Shown: positions 38,267 to 49,199, numbered from the stretch's first letter. The stretch: 64,000 nucleotides of DNA from Cymodocea nodosa (GCA_036874045.1 CM072340.1:449001-513000); one strand, 5' to 3'. Program-made: numbers and translations. Notes: generated from the sequence alone by a model not told the origin.

Positions 38267-40330
38267 TGCATCACGAAGGTATTTTTATGTGTTATTTTGT
38301 AGGAATTTGAGAAAAATCATAGGAAAGGAGAGATGCAAGAAAGTGAAGAAAATAGAGAAAAAAATCAAGAAAAAGAATTTTACTTGAGTTGAAGGCAAAA
38401 GAAGAACAAAAGGAAGAAAACTTAGGATTTAATGGATAACTATTGAACAAAGACAAAAAGGAAATGAAAAATATTTAGGACAATGAAATGGCCAACTTAT
38501 AAAAAGCCAAAATGACCAATGAGCTTTTTTTCCCCTCCTCTCCTCTCCTCTCCTCTTGTTTGTCAGCTAGGGTTTTCATTTTCCATCCATCTTCCTCTCT
38601 TTCATCTGTCTTCCACCCATTCCTTTAGAGAAGTATGAGCAACTTTTAGTGGAGTTGACGGTAAAGCACTTGGATATCTTTGCGGATAGCCTAACCTTGC
38701 TGCAAAGTAGTTTGCACGGCTTGGAGAGGTTGTGGGGTGCACCTCTTAGTTAGCAAAGGGCTGAAAACCTTGCTTCTTGGTGAGGGAGGCGTGGCTGCTA
38801 CACAACCGGTTCCTCCTTATTCCTTCCATCGAATGTGGCAAAGACAACCTCTCTTTTTTGTTTGTTATCCATTTCTTGTATCATTAGGGTAGTTCTTGTT
38901 GTAGTTTTTCATTTATCTTGTTGTTTTTAAATTTGTTTATGTTAATTTTATTAACTTGAATGTAAATACCTTTTGTTTTTAATGTTATGTGTTCTTTATG
39001 AACTGTTATCAGTGATTCTTGCTTGATGAATGTTGGATGTTATTTGGTGAATATTAAGCCTTGAATTTCAACAAGTTTCATGCTTTGCTATCCTTGAAAA
39101 AATGGATATTGAAGAGAAAACACAAGGCAGATTACTTGCAGCAGATTTGCAGGAAATGCACAAAATCTGCTACTGAAATGAGCTGATTCGAATGGTTTAT
39201 TGAATGTTTCGATTTTTATTGATATTTTTTTGTGGAAGCGTGATATTTTGAGGACTTTGTGTTAAAATTTCATTGCAATCCGAGTTTTGTGAATTTCATA
39301 ATTGCCTATTGAAGTCAGGGGCGTTGGCAGTTCTATTTCTATAGAAAATGTTTAGGCAAATCTGAGTTGAAGTGAAATATGCACATTTGTGGCATCCCTA
39401 ATTCACCCATTAGTATTTTTCATGGATTGTAAACTACATTGGCTTACTTCTATTGAAATTTCAGAGTTTTCTAAGCTTTTTAGTGAAAGTTACAAATTCT
39501 TGAAGGACAGGTTGTTGTAGTAGAATTCTGGCTCACTGCATTTTGTAATGCATCTGTTCTCCTGAAATATGCTATATTCCTATAGTATTTTTAGTATTTT
39601 GATGAGATAGCTTGATGAAACACCTTTCCAACGCCACAGATTTCATTGCAATCTGATTTTTCATCTTGAAGTTATGATTTTTAGAACAACAGGGGGTATT
39701 GCAGAAAACTGACTCAATTACAATTTGCAATCAGTATATTCCAGTAGCATCTATTGCAACTCCTGTTGTTGGATTGAAATCCTATTTGTACTCATATTAG
39801 TATAGTGAATAAGCTTTCATTCGAAAGTGATTTCATGTGATTTGGAGTTACGAATAAACTGTAGTGTATTTTTGCACAACCTCTAAATTTCTGTACTTGG
39901 GAAAGTGGTTGTTGATTCTTGGGTACTAGTTCTCACTCATGAATTAGTTTCTCGAGAATTGCATTATGTAATTCATCATTATAGTTAGTTGTGGAACTTT
40001 TGATTATGCAAATGAGTGAATTAGCATGTTTACTTGAGGTGATGTAATAGATATGTATTTGCATGAGTAATCATTTACATTGTTGTAGAATGTGTTAAAG
40101 TGAACTTGAAAGCATGCTCTTGATTATATAAACTTGTGTTAATTGAAAGAGTTGAATAGTTTGGACTTGTATTTAAATTCCTTAAATCCATTGTAGTCCT
40201 TAAATTTAATTTACTCCCTAATTCCCTGTGGACAACCTATTCTTGTTAGAGTTATTACAATTGATGTCATGTGTGTTGCGATTATTTAAAATTAAAATTT
40301 AATTATACATTAAAATTAATCAACACTACC
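38267..40330. mobile_element. 2064 bp non-coding insertion inside the gypsy 3' LTR, 8 bp target duplication
   Basis: Flanked by the perfect 8-mer TAATTTTA at 38259-38266 and 40331-40338; excising it restores continuous LTR sequence. It starts TGCATCACG and ends CAACACTACC, without obvious terminal inverted repeats. It has a CT-rich tract and tagggtttt at 38530-38575, and ends with an aattccctgtggacaacc motif. A reverse-complement-like form of that motif occurs at about 33985-34005 of the other insertion. No protein domain. Family unknown: the 8 bp duplication suggests a hAT-type event, but the ends do not look like hAT. Confidence 0.55.
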
Positions 40331-41024
40331 TAATTTTACTGTAAGGAGAAAATATGTAATCGCACTTGACCTTACTAGAGGGGGAAATATATAGTTATGG
40401 CTAATCAAATAAAAAGAGAAAAAAAAGAATGTGTTTGGTTGGCCTAGTTGTTTTGTTAATCGAAGGATAGTTGACTTTATTATATTGTATGCATAATCTA
40501 ATTTATAAATTTCTTATGTGCAGCACATTATTAACTATTTAGTTTTATTGGCTTAAGGATAGATTACTTAATGAGCATTAGCCCACTCCTTTTGATTGTC
40601 CTTTTTAGGTTTTCCTACTTAGCAGCGAGTGAGGCGTGAGTTTAAGAGGTCACACTGGATTTTTGTTGACAAGTTGCAAGACTTATTTTGCTGAAAATGA
40701 AAGTACGCTTGTAAACTATTTTTGTGACTGTGGAAATTTTTGTGTGCATGTGAAAGTGAGATAATGTCGTGATATAGATAGTTTTGTGAATTTTCGTTAG
40801 AATCGAGATTTACAAAAGAAGAAGTGATCCACAAGTCTTTTTGTTGTTTTAAATCCAAATCTTTGCTTATTTTATTTGTTTTTATCTATGATTTAAGTTT
40901 TTTCTGCCTCTTGTTGTTAAATTCATCTTTTTTAATAGGTACCATCCTGTAAAATTAAAGGTAAGGAGTTTTCTTCTCTTTTAATTTTATGACATTTATT
41001 GTGACCTCATTTGAGGGCATGACA

Positions 41025-41177
41025 AGGAGAACTTCGGTGATGTTAAAGAAATATAAAATTTAAAAAAATTAATTATAAATAAACATAAAACATATTTTAA
41101 TGTATAATGTGTACTATTAAAATAAATCATTATATTGTTCTAAGATAACATATATTAATGTCGAAATGAAAAAAAAA
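41025..41177 (+). repeat. Right copy of the 150 bp direct repeat
   Basis: Starts immediately after the LTR terminus GACA with aggagaacttcggtgatgtt. It matches 32978-33128, including the internal aacatatattaatgtcRaaa and the following A-run. Confidence 0.8.
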
Positions 41178-41189
41178 ATTATAGATAAA

Positions 41190-41480
41190 TCAAAACCACG
41201 TCCGCTGAACATGCAAAGTTCCCGTTTTTTTCATCGTCCCTTAAAAAAAACGCGTGTTGTCACCACCCGCCACGTGTCGGTGGTTGTTCGACGATCACGT
41301 CCGCTGGCTTCGGCGTCATCGTGGGGCCCACGTGGCAAGAATGATTTTTTTATTTTTTATTAAATGGAGGAACAAATCAGAGGAGGAGATAGATTGAAGG
41401 GACTGCGAACGTTTGACTAAATCCTGACCGTCCGATCGCGTAATAAAAAAAATCGGGATTCTAAAGCCGTACGGTGGACT
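41190..41480. promoter_or_regulatory. GC-rich island with G-box motifs and no associated ORF
   Basis: A compositional island between AT-rich sequences with two CACGTG G-boxes, GCCACGTGTCGG near 41270 and CCCACGTGGC near 41328, plus CCGTCCGATCGCG near 41427. It looks like a promoter, but no gene starts within the next 1.5 kb on either strand. Possibly an orphaned promoter or transposon-borne regulatory sequence. Confidence 0.35.
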
Positions 41481-41563
41481 GGGGTTTTCTAATAACGAAT
41501 GACGTAGGATTTTAAATTTGTTTCTGTAATAATAATATTTTTTAGCACATTTGAACGACATAC

Positions 41564-41958
41564 TAATTTTATCATCCCATCGCTTATATTATTTTTTTGA
41601 TTGATGATAAAATATTAGACATGGTTTAAATCTCGACGAAGATGATGTGATCGTAAAACTTTGACCAAATATTTACCGATGGGTCCATAATAACATTGAT
41701 TTAACAGTGATTACCTCATTTTTCTCTTATATCAGACATGGTTTGATATAATATTAGACATGGTTTAACAGTGATTACCTCATTTTTCTCTTAATAATTT
41801 TATCATCCCATCGCTTATATTATTTTTTTGATTGATGATAAAATATTAGACATGGTTTAAATCTCGACGAAGATGATGTGATCGTAAAACTTTGACCAAA
41901 TATTTACCGATGGGTCCATAATAACATTGATTTAACAGTGATTACCTCATTTTTCTCT
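41564..41958 (+). repeat. Recent direct duplication (164 bp copies, 231 bp apart)
   Basis: 41564-41727 and 41795-41958 appear identical over about 164 bases. The 67-base spacer is itself built from pieces of the unit (agacatggttt, gattacctcatttttctctta). No divergence is visible, so the event is young. Confidence 0.9.
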
Positions 41959-43100
41959 CATCGTAGACATATCAAGTAAGTCGTGTCGTATTGATTAATG
42001 ATATGATTGAAAGTATAAGTTATATCAAAAGTTATATGTTTTGATATAATAAATTTTAAAAATTAGTATATTAAATTTAATTTTTATTATATTAATTTTA
42101 ATATAAAGATTTAAATTTTTTTAATATAATATATCAATTTTACAATTAATATATTAAAATTGGTACAGACAAGAAACAAAAGTTTTATCTAATTTTTTAC
42201 ATATCTTTATAAAAATGGTATATCAATTTTAAAAAATAATTACTTATGTTGTGATAAGCCTACATACTTAAATTAGCAACATGAAATTTCTAAATTTATA
42301 ATTGATTAATAATTAACTATAATGATTAACAAGATTCAACAAATCTTTAACATAGATTGTTGTTTTTTTTTAAAAAAAATTTCGAAATCCAAATATTTCA
42401 AATTCAAATTCAAATCTAAACTTAAATTTGACAACTACCATAGATCTAAACATTCACTTGTAGGTCTTTGATATATATTCATTGTAATTGTTGGTTGGGC
42501 ACTTTATACTTGTAAAACAACAAATACGGCTAATGTAGATGAGACTGATCTCATTTCCTTTGTTGTTTAAGTTAAACAAGTAGAATGGAGATAAAATGCA
42601 TTTTAAATTGCAAAGATGTGCATTATAATGTCACATTTATCTTGATATGTATGCCTATTAGGGCCGAGTGGGGGTAGTTTAAATGTGTTAACAGGTCGTC
42701 ATTCTATGTGCTGAGTCGATCTGCTCATATGTTAAATGTTACATCTTAAGATAATTCAAAAGATGATAACCACCTTAAAATTAAAAAAATATATTACAAC
42801 CTTTGCTCTTTAATTTGGACGACAAATTAAGTATAACGAGTAAACATAAGGTTTATGTAAATATGACAAGGAACCAAAACCCACTTTGATCTCGGCATTT
42901 TTTGTAGAGAAAGCAATTGACGGAGATGAATAAAGATGACAAGAAAGAAATAAGCATTTCAACAGAGAGGTTCATGTAAGTTTATTGGACTTCTGATGGA
43001 AGGTTAGATCGTTACGAATAAAAAATAGAAACGCAATGAACAAAAAATGAAAAAAAAATAAAATCTGGCTACGTCCCAGTGATCTCATGCAAGGGAAATT
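41959..43100. other. Spacer and upstream module of RING gene A
   Basis: AT-rich spacer to about 42850. From there the sequence matches the upstream module of the other array units: aaggaaccaaaacccacttt near 42870, shared only with unit G at 59091. The motif gaagg-ttag with aataaaaaataNaaaYgcaRt lies near 43010, and catgcaagg precedes the TTGAC W-box core at 43102-43106. Confidence 0.6.
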
Positions 43101-43168
43101 GTTGACTTTGGGAGGGTTGGATCGATCTCTAATTTCCTCCACGTTTCATATGTGCTTAATTGCTGATG

Positions 43169-43191
43169 AGATCGATCGATCGATCGATCAG
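43169..43191. promoter_or_regulatory. GATC-repeat palindrome upstream of copy A
   Basis: Five GATC steps in a row followed by AG. The same element is present about 60-100 bases before the ATG of the other units (e.g. 45203-45222, 47181-47193, 51371-51382, 53148-53156, 54557-54568, 62034-62045). Self-complementary; role unknown. Confidence 0.6.
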
Positions 43192-43268
43192 ATGCGTTGG
43201 TGGTTGATGTTGAATCGATTGTGATCGATCTCTTTACCTCGTCTGTTTGCAGAGTTCAGTTTCAAGCC

Positions 43269-43697
43269 ATGGCCTCCGAAATATACATCGTCACCATCTT
43301 AAACATCATGTCCATCGTCTTCTTCTCCTTCGTCTGCTACAAATCCATCGTCGCCTACCAACACCGGCACGAGAGGCTGCGCCAGGCAGAGCTCGCACAG
43401 GTGGCGTCGGGGAACAACACCCAAAACATCGCGACGGTGACGAACGCGGTGCCGTCGTTCCAGTACGTCGCACCTCCACATCGCGGAGACGAGGAGGCGC
43501 CGGAGTCGCCGATGGTGGTGCCGGAGTGCGTCATCTGCCTAGGCAAGGTGGTGGACGGGGAGGTCGTCAAGGCGCTGCCCAACTGCATGCACATGTTCCA
43601 CGCCGATTGCATCGACATGTGGCTCTTCTCCCACCAGACTTGCCCGGTGTGCCGCTCTCCCGTGCCGCCGTCGTCGGTCGTCCCGGTGGCCTCGTAA
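43269..43697 (+). CDS. RING-H2 finger protein, ATL-like (array copy A)
   Basis: 142 aa, single coding exon. Start chosen at 43269 because every array paralogue begins at the equivalent ATG after a conserved agcc; the open frame extends upstream to 43197 without conservation. Residues 6-28 form a hydrophobic membrane segment, followed by a basic linker (RHERLR), a low-complexity acidic stretch (GDEEAPES), and the RING-H2 domain. Zn ligands are Cys87, Cys90, Cys106, His108, His111, Cys114, Cys125 and Cys128, with Trp118 and the Pro of CPVC as in E2-binding ATL RINGs. ATL proteins are membrane E3 ubiquitin ligases, many induced by elicitors. The canonical GLD motif between membrane segment and RING is absent, so this is an atypical ATL or a separate small RING clade. 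GC-rich third positions. Followed by a TTC-rich 3' tract. Confidence 0.9.
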   Translation: MASEIYIVTILNIMSIVFFSFVCYKSIVAYQHRHERLRQAELAQVASGNNTQNIATVTNAVPSFQYVAPPHRGDEEAPESPMVVPECVICLGKVVDGEVVKALPNCMHMFHADCIDMWLFSHQTCPVCRSPVPPSSVVPVAS

Positions 43698-43799
43698 CTC
43701 ACCGTTCGTCTTCTTCTTCTTGTTCTTGTTCTTCTAGAGGCGAGAGAATCGTAGTTGTCATGTCTATCACTTCAATTTGTTCCTACGTATCATCGCATT

Positions 43800-44640
43800 C
43801 ATAGTTTTGACCTATGCTTTCATCAATACCAAAAAAGGGGAATATCAACAGGAAACAGTGGTATATACCAAGATTTAATTAAACATGAATATGAATGTGA
43901 TAAGCATGTGAATTCATTTTAGCTAGCTTGAGTTAATTAAGTGCTGAATAATATACATACATACATATACATATATACATATATATATATATATATGCAT
44001 ACAAGAGGAGCTAGAATTCATTATGAGATAAGGTAAAAAAAATATTTTATTAAAGATGGAGTAGGAATTGTAGAGTTGAAGTAAATAATACTAGAAAATC
44101 AACCTAGTTAATTTAGTTATATCTTTGAGAAACCAAAGAATGCAACAAAAAAAGAGAGGAGCTAGAATTAATTAATGCAGAGAAAATTAAAAGAAAGAGA
44201 GGAAGGCTTAAAACGAGAAAATATGTCAATTTATGTAATTGAACCAAAGATTTGAATAAAAATACATAGAAGAATGGAATTCATATGAACAACCTCACGT
44301 GGAAGACTATAATTCAAATCATTGTTATTTTTTTTCTTAGGTTTTTCATTTCAATTGCAAAATAATCCATTTTGAATATTAATTTCTTTTGACGTTCTTC
44401 TGTTGCTATTTTTATTTATTGTAGAATAGAAAAAGGATCATTATGGTTCTTGTGTGGACAATCAACACCCCGCACCATCCTCGATAAAGGACGTAGAGGA
44501 AAAAAATTCTCGTCCAGGGAAAATTGTTGACTTCTAATATTAATATAAGAGCCGAAAACATTATCGTATGCAAAAATCAGAAACATATGTGTGTGTAAGT
44601 ATATATTATTGCAAAAAATCAAACCCAATTTGGTTCCTCC
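43800..44640. other. Spacer A-B with shared 3' module
   Basis: Contains the 3' flank motif found after most units (ccaagatttaattaaac...atgaat, then agctagcttgagttaatta at about 43921), an (AT)n microsatellite near 43975-43998, and otherwise AT-rich spacer. No gene. Confidence 0.6.
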
Positions 44641-44647
44641 CCCATAT

Positions 44648-44655
44648 TATAAATA
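44648..44655 (+). promoter_or_regulatory. TATA box of array copy B
   Basis: TATAAATA followed by caaggaatccaagactctt, 659 bases before the ATG. Equivalent TATA modules precede copies C, D, X and H at 540-660 bases, so a long leader is shared. In B the conserved leader ATG is lost and replaced by an expanded GAA run (about 44720-44755). Confidence 0.65.
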
Positions 44656-45306
44656 CAAGGAATCCAAGACTCTTCTGTTCCTTGTATAGTCTGAGCAGTC
44701 ATACAATTTAATCTGATCGAAGAAGAAGAAGAAGAAGAAGAAGAAGAAGAAGAAGACTCTTCTGTAGATTTTTGTTGTCTACAACATATATAGTTCATCT
44801 TTACTTCTCATTTCAAGGTGACACAAAAATCTGCTTCTGTAGTTGAAAAATAAAGTGAAGAAAAGTAATAATAAATTAAAGTTTAATTTGAAGGTGTTAG
44901 AATTAAGTTACTATTATATCAATATCTTCCGGTGGCAAGAAAATAAGTGTTCAAAAGGAGATGTACGTGTATGCTTTGGGCTTTTGACGGAAGGTCAGGT
45001 CGTCGTCATCTATTTACTCATGATAATAACAAAATAGAAATACGGTAAATAAAAAATGAAAAAAATCTCAAACAAGAAAAGTCGTTGACTATTGGAGGAT
45101 TCGATACATCTTCCACATCCATGGCTCATATGTATACGCCTGTCAATTTGCGAAAGAAATATCTCATCATATCACTAGAATTCAAGAGAATTGAGAACAA
45201 GAGATCGACCGATCGATCGATCAGAAGCGTTGGTGGGTTGATGTCCAATTGGTTGTGATCGATCAGTCGTCTCGTCTCATCTCTCTGCGGAGTTCAATAG
45301 CCAGCC

Positions 45307-45738
45307 ATGTCCTCCGCAGCATACCCCTTCTCCCTCTTCTCCGGCATATTCCTCGTCATCCTCGCCTTCGTCTACGCCACTGCCATCATCGCTTGCCGGC
45401 GCAGGCGTGCGAGGCAGCACGTGGCGGAGCTCGCACGGCAGGCCTCGAGTAGGAACACCCAGAACTTCGCGGCGGTGATGAACGCCGTGCAACCGTTCAA
45501 GTACGTCGCACCACGACATCAGGGGGACGAGGAGGCGCCGGAAGAGTCGTCGACGGTGGTGCCCGAGTGCGTCATCTGCCTCAGCAAGGTGGCCGACGGG
45601 GAGGTCGTCAAGATGATGCCCAACTGCGTGCACATGTTCCACGTCGATTGCATCGACATGTGGCTCTTCTCCCACCAGACTTGCCCGGTGTGCCGCTCTC
45701 CGGTGGCGCCGTCGTCGGTCGTCCCGGTGACCTCCTGA
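45307..45738 (+). CDS. RING-H2 finger protein, ATL-like (array copy B)
   Basis: 143 aa, uninterrupted. N-terminal hydrophobic segment at about residues 8-29 is followed by a strongly basic stop-transfer run (CRRRRAR), which argues for the N-terminus outside or luminal and the RING cytosolic. RING-H2 ligands are Cys88, Cys91, Cys107, His109, His112, Cys115, Cys126 and Cys129. Differs from A mainly in the membrane segment and in MMPNC for ALPNC before the third ligand. Upstream module has TATA (44648), W-box core TTGAC (45085-45089) and GATC repeats. GC-rich coding sequence with no sign of decay. Likely a membrane E3 ubiquitin ligase; partner E2 and substrates unknown. Confidence 0.9.
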   Translation: MSSAAYPFSLFSGIFLVILAFVYATAIIACRRRRARQHVAELARQASSRNTQNFAAVMNAVQPFKYVAPRHQGDEEAPEESSTVVPECVICLSKVADGEVVKMMPNCVHMFHVDCIDMWLFSHQTCPVCRSPVAPSSVVPVTS

Positions 45739-45789
45739 GCCACCGATCGTTGGTCTTCCCCTTCTCGTCTTGGTAGTTGCCGTGTGCAA

Positions 45790-46700
45790 AACGCAACCAA
45801 ATCAATGTACTCTTTGACTTTCGATGTTCATCATTCGCTTCGTTTGGCAATTTATTTGACTTTGATGTGTTTTCCTCGACAAGAAAAGATGAAGAATACG
45901 GACAGGAAGAAGTTAATTAGTAGATATATACCAAGATTTAACGAAACAGGCCGGAATATGAACGAAAAATTAAAAATTCCAAATTAAATATGTCATGCAA
46001 TAAGCTTTAAATATTCATGTTCAATGAAAAAAAAGGGATTTTGTACAAGGGAGTGAGAGAGCAATACAAGGAACCATGACCCACTTGGTATTGGCCGTTT
46101 TTGTGGATTAATGTTATGCATATCATATCATATCATTTTCCTGCTCAGTCCGAGACTTTAGACCTTTCAAATCTTGCTCTGGTTGATGTGGGCAATGTCA
46201 AAAAAAAATTCTTACGTCTGACTAAAATAAGGATAAGATCGAGTCCAACATACGATTAAAATTTTCACTATTTATTAATTAATTCTAAGTTAAAATTTTA
46301 ACATAATATCAAAATAATTTTAAGCACATTCACTTGATCTAAATAAGAAAGATATTTATAGGCATAAGACAATGAAACAACAAGTAAGGTAGAGTTAATG
46401 TAGAGTCCAAACCTGAATTAATATATATATATATATTTAATGAATCTCTTTATTTCGTTAATTAATTTTGAGATTTGAACATTTCATATTTAGCTAAAGC
46501 AGTAATTAAGTTTAGTATTGGGGTGACCAAGAGGAGGGCAAACCCATTCTAATCATTTATATATTAAATAGGATTTAACGGTCTTGTTCATGCTAGCTAA
46601 TTTACTTCTAGTATTAAAAAAGTAGAAAATGTCAACATATATAAACATCTTAACAACATATGTGTGTATGTATATATTATTGCAAAAATCAAACCCAGTT
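45790..46700. other. Spacer B-C
   Basis: AT-rich. Holds the B 3' module, a partial copy of the array upstream motif (caaggaaccatgacccactt near 46068), a short (AT)n run near 46425, and no gene. Confidence 0.6.
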
Positions 46701-46716
46701 TGGTTCCACCTTTGAT

Positions 46717-46723
46717 TATAAAT
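46717..46723 (+). promoter_or_regulatory. TATA box of array copy C
   Basis: TATAAAT within ttataaattaatacaaggaa, 552 bases before the ATG of copy C, at the same place in the module as in B, D, X and H. Confidence 0.6.
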
Positions 46724-46812
46724 TAATACAAGGAACCAAAGACTCTTGTTCCTTCTATATATATATATATATATGGTCTGAGCAGTCATACAATTAATTC
46801 AATATGATCGAC

Positions 46813-46887
46813 ATGATGAAGAAGAAGATCAATTACACCAACATAGAGATTGGTGCGATCATAAAAACATCTGTAGGGTTTGCATAA
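46813..46887 (+). CDS. Conserved leader ORF (uORF) of copy C
   Basis: 24-codon frame beginning MMKKKINYTNIEIG, lying between the TATA box and the main ATG. Related frames starting MKKKIMNYT occur at the equivalent site in D, X and H. It probably sits in the 5' UTR and could influence translation of the RING protein. It might instead be conserved only because the module is duplicated. Confidence 0.45.
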   Translation: MMKKKINYTNIEIGAIIKTSVGFA

Positions 46888-47268
46888 CTCTAGTTAGATG
46901 GATAAATATATACGACATGAGGTAAATACGTGTTCTTAATGGAAACGTTCCTGTAAATTTATTCTAACATTTGATGGTGGAAGGTTAATTAGGCCATCTG
47001 TCCATGCCTAATTAATAATAAAAAATATAAATGCAGTAGACAAAAAACGAAAAAGAAAAAAAATTCTCCAGTTATTTCCCGATGATCCGATGATGCAAGG
47101 ATGAACATTGACTTTTCGAAGTATCGATTTTTCTTCATCCACGACTCATATTTACTTGTTGGTCGATCATCCTTCTCGGAGATCGATCGATCGGATGACT
47201 TGGTGGCTGATGTCAAATTGGTTGTGGTCGATCATCTTGTCTCATCTCTTGTAGTCTAATCGCCAGCA

Positions 47269-47697
47269 ATGGACGCCGAAATATTACTCTTTATCTTCTT
47301 ATACATCATATTCCCTTTCGGCACGACCCTTCTTTGCGTTATTGCGTGCCAGGACAGGCGTGAGAGGTGGCTGCGCAGGGCGGCAGAGCCAGCGCAGGTA
47401 GCGTCGGCGAGCAACACCCAAAACATCGCGACGGGGATGAACGCAGTGAAGCCGTTCAAGTACATGGAAGATCGACGTCGGGGAGACGAGGAGGCGCCCG
47501 AGTCTTCGACGGCAGTGACGCCGGAGTGCGTCATCTGCCTTAGCGAGGTGGTGGAAGGGGAAGTCGTCAAGAAGCTACCCAACTGCATGCACATGTTCCA
47601 CGCCGATTGCATCGACATGTGGCTCTTCTCCCACCAGATTTGCCCGGTGTGCCGCTCTCCCGTTCAGCCGTCGTCGGTCGTCCCGGTGGCCTTCTGA
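47269..47697 (+). CDS. RING-H2 finger protein, ATL-like (array copy C)
   Basis: 142 aa, uninterrupted. Starts MDAEILLF, with a membrane segment at about residues 5-27, then basic RRERWLRR, the variable acidic linker and the RING-H2 domain. Ligands are Cys87, Cys90, Cys106, His108, His111, Cys114, Cys125 and Cys128, with Trp118 kept. The linker differs from the paralogues (KYMEDRRRGDEE instead of KYVAPRH). The stop is followed almost at once by a 130-base TTC/TCC microsatellite, the largest expansion of the shared 3' tract. Upstream: TATA, leader ORF, W-box core at 47108-47112, GATC repeats and an acceptor-like tcttgtag before the ATG. Presumed membrane E3 ligase. Confidence 0.9.
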   Translation: MDAEILLFIFLYIIFPFGTTLLCVIACQDRRERWLRRAAEPAQVASASNTQNIATGMNAVKPFKYMEDRRRGDEEAPESSTAVTPECVICLSEVVEGEVVKKLPNCMHMFHADCIDMWLFSHQICPVCRSPVQPSSVVPVAF

Positions 47698-47711
47698 GTC
47701 ATCAATATCGG

Positions 47712-47846
47712 TCTTCTTCTTCTTCTTCTTCTTCTTGTTCTTCTTCTTCCTCTTCCTCTTCCTCTTCTTCTTCTTCTTCTTCTTCTTCTTCTTCTTCTTC
47801 TTCTTCTTCTTCTTCTTCTTCTTCCTCTTGTTCTTGTTCTTCTTCT
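47712..47846. repeat. Expanded (TTC)n microsatellite in the 3' flank of copy C
   Basis: Near-pure cttcttctt with a few cctcttcc and ttgttc interruptions. Begins about 15 bases after the stop. The homologous tract after A, D, E, G and H is shorter (about 15-50 bases). Confidence 0.9.
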
Positions 47847-48559
47847 AACATATACACCTTTAAAGAAATGAAATGCCATGACTACCATAAGGTTTATTGG
47901 TCAAACTTGTTGCTGCATTAGCATATTTAAGTAGATTATTCATGGCCATGTATATATGCTCATCTAAATTGATCTTGGATGATATGAGACTCAATTTTGA
48001 GAAAAATATTGTTTTGATTTTGTGCAATCTTGAAATGATATGTCCACCAGCCTTCTTTGATTCAAATGGAATACTAGATAATTCATTGGCCTTATAAGGC
48101 TAAAATTAGTGGTCCAGTAGTGTAATATTATGGATGCATCCCTTTGAAATTAAGGTATATATACATAACCTCACTTTGAAAACTTTGATTCCTATTTTAT
48201 TCTTAAAATTAAATCTAATTTGTATGTGCCATTCATTCGATACATGTACTTCTTGAAATGAAATAAAAATAGACTGGAAATATCAGTAAGTGTGCAATAT
48301 CTACATGAAGAGATTGCAACATTTTGTTCTAGATTTTTCTTACTAGAAGTGGTGACTATGGACAAAGGAATCATGATACGGCTCGAGAAGAAGAAGGTAG
48401 CCAACTATTTGTCTTTCATTTAATGGGCTAAACCTCTGAGAAGGTGAGAGAACTTCACATCTTATGACACAAACCAAAGAAGGCTATAGAACCATACATC
48501 CTTTAAAATTGTACGTGAAAAACCATTCATCAAATAAGACATGGCAGCAGAGGATTATT

Positions 48560-48960
48560 TTCTTGGAGATGGAGTCAAAGCAGCGGTATATCCTCCATAA
48601 TGGGAATCATATATATATCCTAGGAAGATACATGGCGTGGAGTGGGGATTAAGCTTGAAACTTTGAGCGCGTGAATAGAGCAGGAAGCACCCGCAGCCAA
48701 AATTACGTAAAAGATTATAATTAAGAGGTTTATCATGTAATAATTCATACGAAGTTTTGATTGATAATGAACAAGAAGAAAGGAAGACAATGAACGAGAA
48801 GAACGACAGTAGAGAAAGCATCGAGTCAAAATGTAGCCGCGGTGGTAAACACCGATTGACATTGACGATGTCGCAGTGTTTAGATTCAACAACGCTAAAC
48901 CTTAAACCTTAACCTTAATCAGAGACTATTCGATACCACGTTAAAAACCCATGACAAAGC
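48560..48960 (-). mobile_element. Deleted Ty1/copia fragment (leader to integrase) in the 3' flank of copy C
   Basis: On the minus strand a primer-binding-site-like tggtatcgaatag (near 48925-48937) is followed by a short start of coding sequence. It is then joined directly to the copia integrase C-terminal/adjacent segment: SYELLHDKPLNYNLLRNFGC and CIFLGYIYDSHYGGY, ending at 48560. Everything between is deleted. Shortly beyond 49138 the array 3' module (actcatttcagctagcttgagttaatta) resumes, so the element inserted into the C flank. Confidence 0.7.
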
Positions 48961-49199
48961 AAGAAGAAGGGATGAAGTCGGTGCAAGAAAAATAGTTTAT
49001 CTCCACTAAGAAGTAAAATGTACACAGGGGCAGTTTAAATAGGTACACCAGTATATGAGTACATGACCAGTGAATACAATAAAGAATACAAAATATACGA
49101 TACGTGACAAAGGAAAAAATGACGTATAACAAGAATATGGACTCATTTCAGCTAGCTTGAGTTAATTATTGCAGTGCCTCAGGTTTCGTGAGTAAATAT

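Larger units (their letters stand above)
33485..41024 (+). mobile_element. Ty3/gypsy chromovirus remnant with two nested insertions
   Basis: A 5'-truncated gypsy element. It begins within integrase: Cys-x2-Cys of the zinc finger, then KWEHIMIDFVTNLPKT and VWVIIDRLSKFTYFL (33488-33751). After a 2238 bp insertion the integrase resumes at 35995 (DSRFISKF, HRALGTKLQFNTAFHP). It continues through eroded catalytic-core, GPF-type (about 36470-36560) and chromodomain-like (VQWRKHSERETT near 36776) sequence. Stops are numerous. A tract around 36893-36911 precedes the 3' LTR, which starts TGTTAGGGCCC at 36913 and ends GACA at 41024. The LTR is itself split by 38267-40330, leaving about 2 kb of LTR. Domain order and chromodomain suggest a Tekay/Del-like chromovirus, which is my inference. 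Gag, protease, RT and 5' LTR are absent. Confidence 0.8.

Noticed and set aside
38267-40330. Calling this segment a solo LTR
   Set aside because: Flanking duplication is 8 bp rather than 5, and the end is not CA at the boundary set by the duplication.
43247-43804. 185-codon Arg/Gly-rich frame over RING copy A, and similar frames over B
   Set aside because: Alternate-frame shadow of GC-rich coding sequence; the RING frame has domain and paralogue support.
47607-47921. 104-codon frame with a long poly-Ser run
   Set aside because: It is the TTC microsatellite read in one frame, overlapping the end of RING copy C in another frame. No conservation in the other units.
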